A stretch of 17,436 bases of DNA from Flavobacterium psychrophilum (GCA_945866505.1 CAMBHH010000058.1:1-17436), one strand, 5' to 3'; positions 8,189-16,238 are shown, numbered from the stretch's first letter. Translations and numbers: made by a program. Notes: generated by a model from the letters alone, not told the origin.

Positions 8189-9691
8189 TTAATTTATAAT
8201 TTTTTCTTCTTGTTTAACTTCAAAAGCTTCTTTTAAAACCGCTTGTAAAAGTTGCTTTCCAAGATTTTGACTTTTTAATATTTCACTTTCTAATAAATTA
8301 TTGTTTATAATTGCCAATTTTATATTTTGTACAATTTTATTTTGCTCTTCAAATGGAGGTAATGGAAATAAAAAATTTCTCAAATATGTTTGACTAATAT
8401 TAGGTTGTGACATTCCCCAGGATTCAGAAATCATTTTACTCTTTTGTGCCATTAGAAAATAAAAAGCAAATTCAGTATTAACGAGTTTATTTTCAAATAA
8501 ACCACAAATAGCTTGATTTGTAGTAGACTCATTTCCTAAAATTGATAGTTTTCCTGCTGTGGCTCCATACATAGCTATTAATAGAGTTCCTTTAGGAAAT
8601 AATGTCGCTGAAGATTCTTTTAATCCAATTTCAGTAATAGTTTCTTGAGATTTTACTTCCAAATAACTATCGTTTAATTCTCCTGATTTATACCACGATA
8701 TTTTTCCTCCCCAATATTGAGAATTTGAACGATTTGGTGTACCTCCAGAAGTAGAGGAAAAAATATCTCCAAGTCTACACCATACCCAAGTTTCAGGTAA
8801 ATTAAATGGAACTTCATTCGGTTTAATAGGTAGTAAATCCTTTTCCTTTTTTATTTTTTTTTCTTTAATTAGTTGTGCTTTATCTTTTTTAATTTTGGCT
8901 AATAATTTTGAAGCTGATTCAATATTTTTATTTTCACTGCGCCAGTTTTTTGTTAATTCACCTTTTGCTGCTTCTGCGAGAATAGATTGTGTGAGCATTT
9001 TTTGTAAATTAAGTTGATTTCTTTTTTCAACTTGAATTTCCTTTAATTTTTCATATTTTATTAAAGTCTCCTCAATCAATTTGTACAAATCATCATAACC
9101 ACTAATCAATTTGCCATTTGAGATATAAACAGCATCCCTTTGAGCGTTTTGGTCGCATTTAGGTAATATTAATTTTTTTAGTTTTTCAGCATTTACGCTT
9201 GGCCTAAAGTTATCTTCATTAAGCGATACAATTTGTGACCAATACACATAACTGTTTAGAAAAAGGTTTAAATAATCTGGATTTGTTTCCTCATTTGCTC
9301 TAATACGAATGAGGTAGCCCGCATAAATAGATAATGATGGTGGCTCTGAAATCAAGAAACTTTTTCCTGTAGTTCCGCCAGTTCTAGCTATCAGAATATC
9401 ATTCGGAAACAACAAATAGGTTTCTTCATCGGTACAATTGCAATAAGGCACTGTTTTCCAGTTTACTTTACCATCTGTAATGTCGCTAATTCTTAAAAAC
9501 TTATTTCGTCCTTGTACTAATGCGGAAGCGTTGTAGCCATATTGTGTACCCGTAATTAAGTCTGCCAAATGAACAATCTCGGAATTTCTCTCAAAAAAGT
9601 ACTTTAGAATGATGGTATTACGAATTTGTTTTTTGATTTCGTCTTCATCATTCAAAAAAGTAAGAGGGATAAATTTGAATGATAAACTCAT
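8189..9691 (-). CDS. hsdS: Type I restriction-modification specificity subunit HsdS
   Basis: The protein has 500 residues and sets the DNA target of the HsdRMS complex. Two target-recognition domains alternate with helical spacers. The first TRD spans about residues 35-180 (ILIARTGGTTGK 99-110, then FRPSVNAEKLKKLILP 162-177), followed by a first helical spacer with SILAEAAKGELTKNWR (236-251) and a lysine-rich stretch (268-286). The second TRD begins at WVWCRLGDIFSSTSGGTP (302-319) and ends near MSQPNISQTYLRNFLFPLPP (427-446). The second spacer has LLQAVLKEAFEV (481-492). The two spacers share the L-x-x-A-V/I-L-x-E-A motif typical of HsdS half-repeats. The two TRDs imply a bipartite recognition sequence, which cannot be predicted here. 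The ATG (9689-9691) overlaps the hsdM stop as ATGA, so hsdS is translationally coupled. The gene looks full length, with no frameshift. Confidence 0.96.
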   Translation of the reverse strand: MSLSFKFIPLTFLNDEDEIKKQIRNTIILKYFFERNSEIVHLADLITGTQYGYNASALVQGRNKFLRISDITDGKVNWKTVPYCNCTDEETYLLFPNDILIARTGGTTGKSFLISEPPSLSIYAGYLIRIRANEETNPDYLNLFLNSYVYWSQIVSLNEDNFRPSVNAEKLKKLILPKCDQNAQRDAVYISNGKLISGYDDLYKLIEETLIKYEKLKEIQVEKRNQLNLQKMLTQSILAEAAKGELTKNWRSENKNIESASKLLAKIKKDKAQLIKEKKIKKEKDLLPIKPNEVPFNLPETWVWCRLGDIFSSTSGGTPNRSNSQYWGGKISWYKSGELNDSYLEVKSQETITEIGLKESSATLFPKGTLLIAMYGATAGKLSILGNESTTNQAICGLFENKLVNTEFAFYFLMAQKSKMISESWGMSQPNISQTYLRNFLFPLPPFEEQNKIVQNIKLAIINNNLLESEILKSQNLGKQLLQAVLKEAFEVKQEEKIIN

Positions 9692-11115
9692 AGACTTAAC
9701 TCTTTTAATAATTGATTAATTCTATCTTGGCTTTTGGTCATTTTATCAATAACATCCGCTCTGTTGTATTCAATTACTTCAACAACTTTATTGGGGTTTT
9801 TAATATCCAAATCCCAATTATTCAAATCCTTTATATTTACTTTCCAAGAGACTTCGCTTTCTTTTCTGTCATTCCACCATTCCATAATTGGATTGAATTC
9901 CTCAAACTGAATAGGTTTCTTTTTAGAGTAACTTTTTTGGCCAATTGGTAATTCGTGTCTGTAATACCAAATGTCTTTAGTAGGTGTTCCTTTTTTAAAA
10001 AATAATAAATTAGTTCCTACTGTTGCTGGAAAGAACGTGCTTTGTGGTAAACGAATGATTGTATGCAGGTTGCAATCGGTCAATAATTTTTCGCGAATAC
10101 GTGCTTTAATTCCTTCCCCAGTAATAGAACCATCAGGTAATACAATAGCAGCACGACCATTAGCTTTTAATAATTGAAGCATTAGAATAACAAATAAATC
10201 GGCACTTTCCTTGCATCGATAAGTCGCTGGAAAATTGGTTTCAACTCCATCAGCAATACTTGCACCAAATGGTGGATTTGCCAATATTACATCTACACGG
10301 TCTTTGCTGCCAATACCGTTGTATTCTTTTTTCAAGCTGTCGATATAATGATAATCTGGCACATCCATTTCGTGCAATATCAAGTTGGTTAGCCCCAATA
10401 CATAGGCTACTGGTTTTAATTCCCAACCTGTGATGCTTTTTTGCAAAATGTGTTCATCATCAACTGTTTTTACATAATTTTCACGAACGTGGTCTATGGC
10501 TGCTGTTAAAAATCCTCCTGTTCCTGCTGATGGGTCTAATACTTTTTCACCCAGTTTAGGGTTGGTCATTTGGGTCATTAACTGCGTTACGGCTCTAGGA
10601 GTGTAATATTCTCCTTTGTTTCCTGCATCACGCAATTCCTGAAGAATGCTTTCGTAAATGTTTCCGAAAATGTGTTTGTCTTCGGAATTATTGAAATTTA
10701 TTTCGTTGAGTTTATTGATTACTTTTCGTAATTCATAACCCGATTTCATATAGTTATTAGAACCATCAAAAACTTCTTTTACAATGGCAGCACGTTCCGG
10801 ATTTGTATTGCTAGTCAGGTTTTTAAGTGATGCAAATAAGCCTTTATTATCTTCTGAATTGCTGTCAATAAATTCTAATAATTCGTCACCCGTAATCCCT
10901 TCTGGGTCAGAAGCCCAATTGCTCCACTGATATTTTGATGGGATAACTGAAACATAATTTTCTTTTATGATTTCTAACTCTTGGTCTTTATCACCCATAA
11001 TTTTCAAGAAAAGCATCCAACCTAGTTGTTCCAGTCGTTGTGCATCGCCAGAGATACCTCTGTCTTGTCTCATTATGTTTCTAATACTGCTTATTACCGC
11101 GCCTACATTTGCCAT
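9688..11115 (-). CDS. hsdM: Type I restriction-modification DNA adenine methyltransferase HsdM
   Basis: The protein has 475 residues and is an N6-adenine methyltransferase that marks host DNA with HsdS and completes the restriction complex with HsdR. The N-terminal HsdM helical domain spans about residues 1-140. The signature GEYYTPRAVTQLM (168-180) precedes AdoMet-binding motif I DPSAGTGGFL (194-203), and catalytic motif IV is NPPFG (280-284), the N-P-P-F form typical of N6-adenine enzymes. VLPDG (325-329) follows. The C-terminus is a helical tail ending RINQLLKELSL. All key residues are present, so it should be active. The ATG at 11113-11115 begins MANVGAVIS, a usual HsdM start. The gene starts 3 bases after the hsdR stop and overlaps hsdS by 4 bases. 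Confidence 0.97.
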   Translation of the reverse strand: MANVGAVISSIRNIMRQDRGISGDAQRLEQLGWMLFLKIMGDKDQELEIIKENYVSVIPSKYQWSNWASDPEGITGDELLEFIDSNSEDNKGLFASLKNLTSNTNPERAAIVKEVFDGSNNYMKSGYELRKVINKLNEINFNNSEDKHIFGNIYESILQELRDAGNKGEYYTPRAVTQLMTQMTNPKLGEKVLDPSAGTGGFLTAAIDHVRENYVKTVDDEHILQKSITGWELKPVAYVLGLTNLILHEMDVPDYHYIDSLKKEYNGIGSKDRVDVILANPPFGASIADGVETNFPATYRCKESADLFVILMLQLLKANGRAAIVLPDGSITGEGIKARIREKLLTDCNLHTIIRLPQSTFFPATVGTNLLFFKKGTPTKDIWYYRHELPIGQKSYSKKKPIQFEEFNPIMEWWNDRKESEVSWKVNIKDLNNWDLDIKNPNKVVEVIEYNRADVIDKMTKSQDRINQLLKELSL

Positions 11116-11118
11116 TAT

Positions 11119-13539
11119 TTATGCTTTTTTATAAAGTTCTTGTTCTAATTCTCTGATAGCTGTTTCGTATTGGGGTTTTCCTCCAAAGGCTTTAATCAAT
11201 TCTACTGGTGTCCCTAATTCATTTATAGGTTTGAGTTTTAAAACCTCCAAACTTTCTATTGTTAATAGACCATCATCGGCATATTTATCTAATAAATTGG
11301 ACAATATGACTTGTGCTTTTTCAGAATACTTAGCAAAATAATTTCTCTTTTTCACATTGTCCGCTCTGTCTTTTCTTGATAAAGCAGGCATTTCAAAAGC
11401 GATGTGACATATTAAATCAAATGGGTCAAATTGTTTTCCTACTTCGTCGTTTAAAGCTTCAAAGAAAATTCCTTTGTTTTCTAATTCATCAATAATGACT
11501 TTCTTTTTATCGGCATTATTCCAAGCTTGAAGAAAACTATCCAAAGTTTTGTATTGATTTCCAATACTTTTCTTGGTGTAATCAATTAAACTTTCGGTAA
11601 TTATTTTGCCATCGGCACCTAAATATTGAATTCTTTCGTTGATGATTTTTACATCAACTCCTTGAATAACTTTTTTAATGTATTTTGATTTAGGCTCATT
11701 AACCACATCTGGGTCTGCTGGTTCTGGATAGTCCGGTTCCGGAAAATCAGGGTCAACAATTATTACTGGTTCATCTGGCTCAGGGATTACAATTGGACCA
11801 TCACCATCAATTACTACAATAGAAACTGGGTCTCCATCAAAGTCAGTATCAGCAAAATGATGGGTTACATTTCTGAAATCCATTATTGTAAAATACGTTT
11901 TACCGTATTCTTCATTTATACGTGTGCCACGACCAATAATTTGTTTGAATTCTGTTGGAGAACCTATATTACTGTCTAATACAATTAATTTGCAAGTTTG
12001 TGCATCTACACCAGTTGTCATTAGTTTTGAAGTGACGGCAATAACTGGATATTTTTCGCTAGGATTTATGAAATTATCTAACTCTCGTTTCCCTTCTTCA
12101 TTATCACCTGTAATTTGCATTACGTATTTATTATTTTCTATAACCAAATCAGCATTGGCATTAGCTAAAGCAGCCCTCATACCTTCAGCGTGTTCAATAT
12201 CGACACAAAATACAATGGTTTTATCAAATCGATTATTTAGTTTTAGAAATTCAGTTATTTTATTAGCAACTAATTTTCTTCTGTCTTCAACTACAATATT
12301 TTTATCGAAATCCTTTGTATTGTATATTCTATCTTCTACTAGGTTTCCATCTCTATCAGTAAATCCTTGAGGTGGTCTCCAGCCATCTGCATCAATATCT
12401 AAAGTAACTTTAACGACTTTATAAGGTGCTAAAAAACCATCATCTATACCTTGTTTAAGAGAATAGGTATAAATAGGGTCACCAAAATAATGAATGTTTG
12501 ACACCTCTTTTGTTTCTTTTGGAGTAGCAGTTAAACCAATATGGGTAGCAGAATTAAAATATTCTAAGATTTCACGCCATTTACTATCTTCTTTTGCACT
12601 TCCTCTATGACACTCATCTACTATAATTAAATCAAAATAATCGGGTGAAAAATCTTTGAAAGCATCTGGAACTTCAGGATCAGAATTACTCAATCCTTGA
12701 TATAATCCCAAGAAAATATCAAATGCTTTATCTGCATTATCAATTCCACGTTTATTGTTAGAAACTAAAAGGTCTTTGCCATCAACAGTAATTACTTTCT
12801 TTTTGATTACAGTCATAGCGTCTTTAAAATGCCTGAAATCACCTCTCAAAGTTTGATCTACTAATGCCGTTCTATCCGCTAAAAATAGAATCTTGCGTTT
12901 ACTTTTACTTTTGAATAAACGATAAGCAATTTGGAAAGCAGTATAGGTTTTCCCAGTACCGGTTGCCATAACCAACAAAATTCTTGGTTGTCCTTTTGCT
13001 ACGGCTTCAACAGTTCTATTAATTGCTATTTGTTGGTAGTATCTTGGTTTTCTATCACTATCTGTAAAGTAATCTTGTAAAATTATTTTTTCTTCGGTCT
13101 CAGTTACGATTCCTTTGAACTTTTTATATTTTTCCCATAGAAAATTTGGAGTTGGAAAATCATCTAAACTCAAACTGATCTCTATATCACCATCAGTAAC
13201 CGTCTTGTCGTGAAAATAAAAACCATCACCGTTACTACTAAAAACAAAAGGAATATCCATTAAATTAGAATATTTCAACGCTTGTTGAATACCCGATTTT
13301 ATTGTTTGATTATTATCTTTTGCTTCAACTATTGCAATAGGAATACCGGAAATGTATAACACATAATCAGCAAAAAGTTTTTTCCCTCTTGCTGTTAACT
13401 TGCCTTTTACCCAAATACGACCAGCAGTAATTGAATATTCTCTAATAATTTGAGTATGCTCGTCCCAACCTGAATTAATAATTGCAGGTGTAATGAACTT
13501 TTCTTTAATGTCGGCTTCGGAGAATAGTTTCTTGTTCAT
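11119..13539 (-). CDS. hsdR: Type I restriction endonuclease subunit HsdR, EcoEI/EcoAI-like
   Basis: The protein has 806 residues from ATG 13537-13539, close to the roughly 800 residues of EcoEI/EcoAI-type subunits and shorter than EcoKI HsdR. The N-terminal PD-(D/E)XK nuclease shows D58 (FADYVLY) and E72-A-K74. The translocase motor shows Walker A ATGTGKT (192-198), DECH followed by RG (308-313), LTATP (336-340) and motif VI IIGRGTR (534-540). A proline/aspartate-rich linker (about 580-616) leads to an EcoEI_R_C-like C-terminal helical region. The enzyme hydrolyses ATP to pull DNA and cut it away from an unmethylated target. The frame is open further upstream to a TTG at 13605, but that codon lies upstream of the predicted -7 element (13587-13594). 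The ATG gives MNKKLFSEADIKEKFI, a normal HsdR start. It heads the hsdRMS operon. Confidence 0.96.
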   Translation of the reverse strand: MNKKLFSEADIKEKFITPAIINSGWDEHTQIIREYSITAGRIWVKGKLTARGKKLFADYVLYISGIPIAIVEAKDNNQTIKSGIQQALKYSNLMDIPFVFSSNGDGFYFHDKTVTDGDIEISLSLDDFPTPNFLWEKYKKFKGIVTETEEKIILQDYFTDSDRKPRYYQQIAINRTVEAVAKGQPRILLVMATGTGKTYTAFQIAYRLFKSKSKRKILFLADRTALVDQTLRGDFRHFKDAMTVIKKKVITVDGKDLLVSNNKRGIDNADKAFDIFLGLYQGLSNSDPEVPDAFKDFSPDYFDLIIVDECHRGSAKEDSKWREILEYFNSATHIGLTATPKETKEVSNIHYFGDPIYTYSLKQGIDDGFLAPYKVVKVTLDIDADGWRPPQGFTDRDGNLVEDRIYNTKDFDKNIVVEDRRKLVANKITEFLKLNNRFDKTIVFCVDIEHAEGMRAALANANADLVIENNKYVMQITGDNEEGKRELDNFINPSEKYPVIAVTSKLMTTGVDAQTCKLIVLDSNIGSPTEFKQIIGRGTRINEEYGKTYFTIMDFRNVTHHFADTDFDGDPVSIVVIDGDGPIVIPEPDEPVIIVDPDFPEPDYPEPADPDVVNEPKSKYIKKVIQGVDVKIINERIQYLGADGKIITESLIDYTKKSIGNQYKTLDSFLQAWNNADKKKVIIDELENKGIFFEALNDEVGKQFDPFDLICHIAFEMPALSRKDRADNVKKRNYFAKYSEKAQVILSNLLDKYADDGLLTIESLEVLKLKPINELGTPVELIKAFGGKPQYETAIRELEQELYKKA

Positions 13540-13586
13540 ACTTGTATGCTTTATCCCTGGATAAATACAATGTTTAGGTTGTTCTA

Positions 13587-13594
13587 CAAATATA
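13587..13594 (-). promoter_or_regulatory. Predicted Bacteroidota-type -7 promoter element for hsdR
   Basis: On the minus strand this reads TATATTTG, an exact match to the Bacteroidota -7 consensus TAnnTTTG. It lies 48 bases upstream of the hsdR ATG, giving a leader of roughly 40 bases. No convincing -33 TTTG at the usual spacing was found. The 30-base stretch containing it (13583-13612) aligns with 15908-15937 upstream of the AlbA_2 gene (23 of 30 identical), which supports a functional promoter-proximal element. Confidence 0.5.
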
Positions 13595-13647
13595 TGGAAA
13601 AGCAAATCAATGTTCTTTGAGGAAAACCGTAAAAGGAAGAAAAATAG

Positions 13648-13873
13648 TGTAAATAAGTGAAAATAAATTTAGGGCAAGGAGGGTAAGGTAATTTGGGATA
13701 AAAGATATTTAATTTTTTTATAAAATAAAAAACGGTTTTAAGTGGCTGTTTGAGTGCAAAATGAAACGACTACTTTATTATTTTACACTGATATGGTCTT
13801 ATGTTACCCGATTGTTTTAGAAGAAAAAAAACGGCAAATGTTTGTTGTGTTTTTTGGTTACCCTGCCTGCCCT
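13648..13873. repeat. Repeat copy A: diverged intergenic element with inverted ends
   Basis: This copy aligns along its length with copy B at 15936-16164 at an offset of about 2289 bases. The first 27 bases (13648-13674) match 23 of 27. Shared blocks inside are ACGG (13732), GTGCAAAA (13754-13761), the identical 17-mer TCTTATGTTACCCGATT (13797-13813) and AAATGTTTGT (13836-13845), all at nearly constant spacing in both copies. The core is bounded by imperfect inverted arms: AGGGCAAGGAGGGTAAGG (13671-13688) and GGTTACCCTGCCTGCCCT (13856-13873), which pair at 14 of 18 positions. The element between the outer arm ends is 203 bases. GTGAAAAT occurs both just outside the left arm (13657-13664) and immediately after the right arm (13874-13881). 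I see no gene in it. Function is unknown: a hairpin-forming regulatory element, a MITE-like element, or paired binding sites are all possible. Confidence 0.82.
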
Positions 13874-13973
13874 GTGAAAATGATGTAAATGAAAGTATTA
13901 GAATGAACAAAAACCAAATTCATCCAACTGCCAGCTGCTCTCTTAATTTCTGGGGACAGCATACCATCTTGGC

Positions 13974-14127
13974 TTATCTTATTTTGTATCTTAAATTCTT
14001 ATTCTTTTATCTTACTCTATTTAATGAAAAAAATCAATAAAATCAGTGCCTAGGATGACTTTCAACTTTTTGAAAAACTTGATTTCTATCTTTTTTCTTA
14101 TCTTAAAGCTATCTAAAGTCTATCTTA
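13974..14127. repeat. Helically phased TATCTTA heptamer array
   Basis: The 3' flank of the AlbA_2 gene contains TATCTTA or one- to two-mismatch versions starting at 13975, 13987, 14008, 14087 (TATCTTT), 14099, 14110 (TATCTAA) and 14121. The steps are 12, 21, 79, 12, 11 and 11 bases, so most copies sit on the same DNA face. The last copy includes the AlbA_2 stop codon. The rest of 13874-14124 holds no gene I can support: it is T-rich on the plus strand with no strong GC hairpin. The array could be an operator or nucleoid-protein site, or simply biased T-rich sequence. Confidence 0.45.
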
Positions 14128-15792
14128 TTTTTTAAGCACCCAAATAGGTTTTGCAGTTGAAGTACTTTGATTGAATATTGTACTGTCTTTCTTTGACATT
14201 TCGTAAAGCAGGTTTCTGATTTTGGTTCTTTTTTGTTCTTCGGTTAAAATATTGGACAATTTGTCTAAAAGCAGATTGTCAATATCTTCCCTTGAAACTT
14301 GTTTGTATTGTGTAATAAATTCGATAATTAATGCTTTATAATATCCTTTGTCGAAAGCCTTATTTTTTATGTAAGTTGCCTTATCATTGGTTACTTCTGC
14401 CACTGATGCAGCCACATAATAGGCGTGTTTTCTGCCTTCAATTAGGTTTTCTTTTTTCAACATCTTTGATGCTGCTTCATTAATATCTTGCTTTTTCTGA
14501 ACCTTGTCTAATAATACTACTTTATCCAAAGACAGATCTTTTCTTTCGATTAATAGTTTTGAATAATTTTCATCTATAGCGTGACCATAGATTTGCAGTA
14601 CTACTTTTTGTGGTTCCGACAACTGATAATCCGGTAATGGAAAGAAGCGTTCCCTTTGTGCAACATACATTGTATGAATACCATAGCCTAATCGGTCTAT
14701 CATTCCTAAAGACACCATAGCTTGCGCTAACCAATGATTTCTGTATTTTTCGGGTGTTTTATCTCCTTTTGTATAATCTTCTGGATTACCGGCATAAAAA
14801 CTACCCGCGTTTGAAAAGATTAGTTTGTCCACTTTTTCCGTTACAATTACTCGACTATTTAATGAATAATCTTGATGTGCAATACAGTTGTGCATCGCCT
14901 CAAGAATAGAACGGGTATCATATTTGTTTACAGTTGTCGCCAGTAATTCGTTGTCAGGAAAGAATTTATACTTTACGTTTCTGATTTGATTTAGAACTGT
15001 GGTTGTGTTTAATAACAATGGTGGTCCAAAGTGTTCATACGCTTTTTCTTCTGTTTCTAGTTTCCAAGTTATCTCGGCTAATGAAGGCAACAAGAAATGT
15101 GTAGCTTCTTCTTTTCCCAATAAAATAATTGAAGTATTGGTTATTTTGCCATTGATATTTATTTTGGCTTTATCCAGAAATTCTTCATCTGTCCAATTAT
15201 CAATTTTATCATAATAAGAAGCTCTTGTTTTTCCTTCTTTGTATTTTCCACGAGCTACTCGTATTGCTTCGGGATCTAAATCGTTGATTGTTGCTTGTTC
15301 AATGGCTTTCGCACTCCAATCATCTTGGGAATTGTAGATGATGCGAATGTATTCCGGGAAGTTGCGTAAATCGGTTTTGTTACTGCCAATTCTTATGTAC
15401 GCCATTTTTTTAAAGTGCGTAGGCTCGTATTTCGCCGCTGGAATTCTTAAAAGTACTATGTGTTTCCCCTTATACTCAAATTCAAATATTTCGAAGTTAA
15501 TCTTGGGATGCAGCAAGTTTCTAATCCATAATTCTAAATCCTGATTGCCTTCTTTAGCATTCTGAAAGGTAAGGTTTGTTCCTTTTATGATTTGTGAATC
15601 GTCTTCAACACCCCATACAATATAGCCATAAGGTTTGTTGGCAATAGTTGCCCCATTACTCATAGCAGAAATGTATTCGCCTTTTTGTTCATTAGTGGTG
15701 CTTTTGGCTCCCATTTTAAACTCTACCCAGTTTGTTTCTGAAGGCAGTGCCACAATTTCTTCCAGTAGAGTATGTAGTTGAAGGTTGTTCAT
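14125..15792 (-). CDS. Schlafen AlbA_2 / RecG-C-terminal-like ATP-binding protein
   Basis: The protein has 555 residues. The N-terminal AlbA_2 domain (about 18-145) shows EFKMG (24-28), YISAMSNGA (40-48), GYIVWGVEDD (56-65) and YIRIGSNKT (132-140). This is followed by a GHKL-like ATP-binding region of the type annotated as RecG C-terminal/HATPase_c_4: ILEAMHNCIAHQDYS (296-310), IFSNAGSFYAG (325-335) and RLGYGIHTM (367-375). The C-terminal part (about 400-555) looks like winged-helix segments. Despite database names it has no helicase motifs. Family members occur in defence islands and beside type I restriction loci, where roles as transcriptional regulators or effectors have been proposed; none can be assigned here. 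The ATG is at 15790-15792. The gene stands alone between repeat copies A and B, with its own predicted promoter, about 585 bases from hsdR. Confidence 0.9.
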   Translation of the reverse strand: MNNLQLHTLLEEIVALPSETNWVEFKMGAKSTTNEQKGEYISAMSNGATIANKPYGYIVWGVEDDSQIIKGTNLTFQNAKEGNQDLELWIRNLLHPKINFEIFEFEYKGKHIVLLRIPAAKYEPTHFKKMAYIRIGSNKTDLRNFPEYIRIIYNSQDDWSAKAIEQATINDLDPEAIRVARGKYKEGKTRASYYDKIDNWTDEEFLDKAKININGKITNTSIILLGKEEATHFLLPSLAEITWKLETEEKAYEHFGPPLLLNTTTVLNQIRNVKYKFFPDNELLATTVNKYDTRSILEAMHNCIAHQDYSLNSRVIVTEKVDKLIFSNAGSFYAGNPEDYTKGDKTPEKYRNHWLAQAMVSLGMIDRLGYGIHTMYVAQRERFFPLPDYQLSEPQKVVLQIYGHAIDENYSKLLIERKDLSLDKVVLLDKVQKKQDINEAASKMLKKENLIEGRKHAYYVAASVAEVTNDKATYIKNKAFDKGYYKALIIEFITQYKQVSREDIDNLLLDKLSNILTEEQKRTKIRNLLYEMSKKDSTIFNQSTSTAKPIWVLKK

Positions 15793-15885
15793 TTTTATTC
15801 TTTATTATTTATCCTTTTATTGGTTAGGGTGTTGTAATTTTTATTGGAATACGATTTGTTTTGGTGTTTTTCGGGATTTAACCTG

Positions 15886-15911
15886 AATTCATACTCCAAA
15901 TTCATACTCTA
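15886..15911. repeat. 13-base tandem duplication downstream of the predicted AlbA_2 promoter
   Basis: AATTCATACTCCA (15886-15898) is followed directly by AATTCATACTCTA (15899-15911), 12 of 13 identical. It lies just downstream of the predicted -7 element, at about the transcription start, where an operator would act. The stretch 15793-15885 between it and the AlbA_2 start holds nothing else I recognise and would be the untranslated leader. Confidence 0.6.
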
Positions 15912-15919
15912 CAATAATA
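15912..15919 (-). promoter_or_regulatory. Possible -7 promoter element for the AlbA_2 gene
   Basis: On the minus strand this reads TATTATTG, one mismatch from TAnnTTTG. It sits within the 30-base block that aligns with the hsdR promoter region, one base out of register with TATATTTG there. It lies about 120 bases upstream of the ATG. Support comes mainly from alignment with the better match at 13587-13594. Confidence 0.35.
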
Positions 15920-15935
15920 CGAAAAAGCAACGGAA

Positions 15936-16164
15936 TGTAAAAGAGCGAAAATGAATTTAGGGTGTAGGGTGTAAGGGAAAAACGCGTAAAAGATTTTATT
16001 TTTTTAGTGATTGAAATAAAACGGATTTATTGGGAATATAGGGTGCAAAAGGGTTTTAACGGTTTACTATTATGCGTTTATTTTTTCTTATGTTACCCGA
16101 TTTATTTTTTTAAAAAAAATAAAAAATGTTTGTGTTGAAAAGTGGTTACACCACCTTACACCCT
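15936..16164. repeat. Repeat copy B: diverged intergenic element with inverted ends
   Basis: This is the counterpart of copy A, lying between the VirE terminator and the AlbA_2 promoter. Outer arms are AGGGTGTAGGGTGTAAGGG (15959-15977) and GTTACACCACCTTACACCCT (16145-16164). They share AGGGTGTA and GGTGTAA in the same order with a 3-base bulge. The element between the outer arm ends is 206 bases, against 203 in copy A. Shared internal blocks are ACGG (16021), GTGCAAAA (16043-16050), TCTTATGTTACCCGATT (16086-16102) and AAATGTTTGT (16124-16133). The motif GGGTGYA occurs at 15960, 15967 and 16041 and inverted in the right arm, giving an iteron-like appearance. Proximity to a VirE-type helicase gene makes a replication or element-end role conceivable, but this is inference. 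Confidence 0.82.
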
Positions 16165-16238
16165 AAAATTAAAGTAAAAAGGTGCTTTTTAGTGAGAAGT
16201 AAATAGTCTTTATTGATAAGTTTTTTTGGGGTAAAAAG

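Noticed and set aside
11924..12370. Plus-strand frame of 148 codons within hsdR
   Set aside because: It is antisense to the conserved motor region of hsdR, where codon bias of the real gene keeps the opposite strand open. It has no domain.
13540..13605. Upstream extension of HsdR by 22 residues from a TTG
   Set aside because: The TTG lies upstream of the predicted -7 element, and the extra residues do not resemble an HsdR N-terminus. The ATG at 13537-13539 gives a normal start.
13801..14040. Plus-strand frame of 79 codons in the intergenic region
   Set aside because: It begins inside repeat copy A and crosses the T-rich array, has unusual Cys/Trp-rich composition, no recognisable domain, and would be the only plus-strand gene. 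The homologous part of copy B does not keep the frame.
13648..16164. CRISPR array
   Set aside because: There are only two copies about 2.3 kb apart, with no regular short repeats and spacers and no cas genes.
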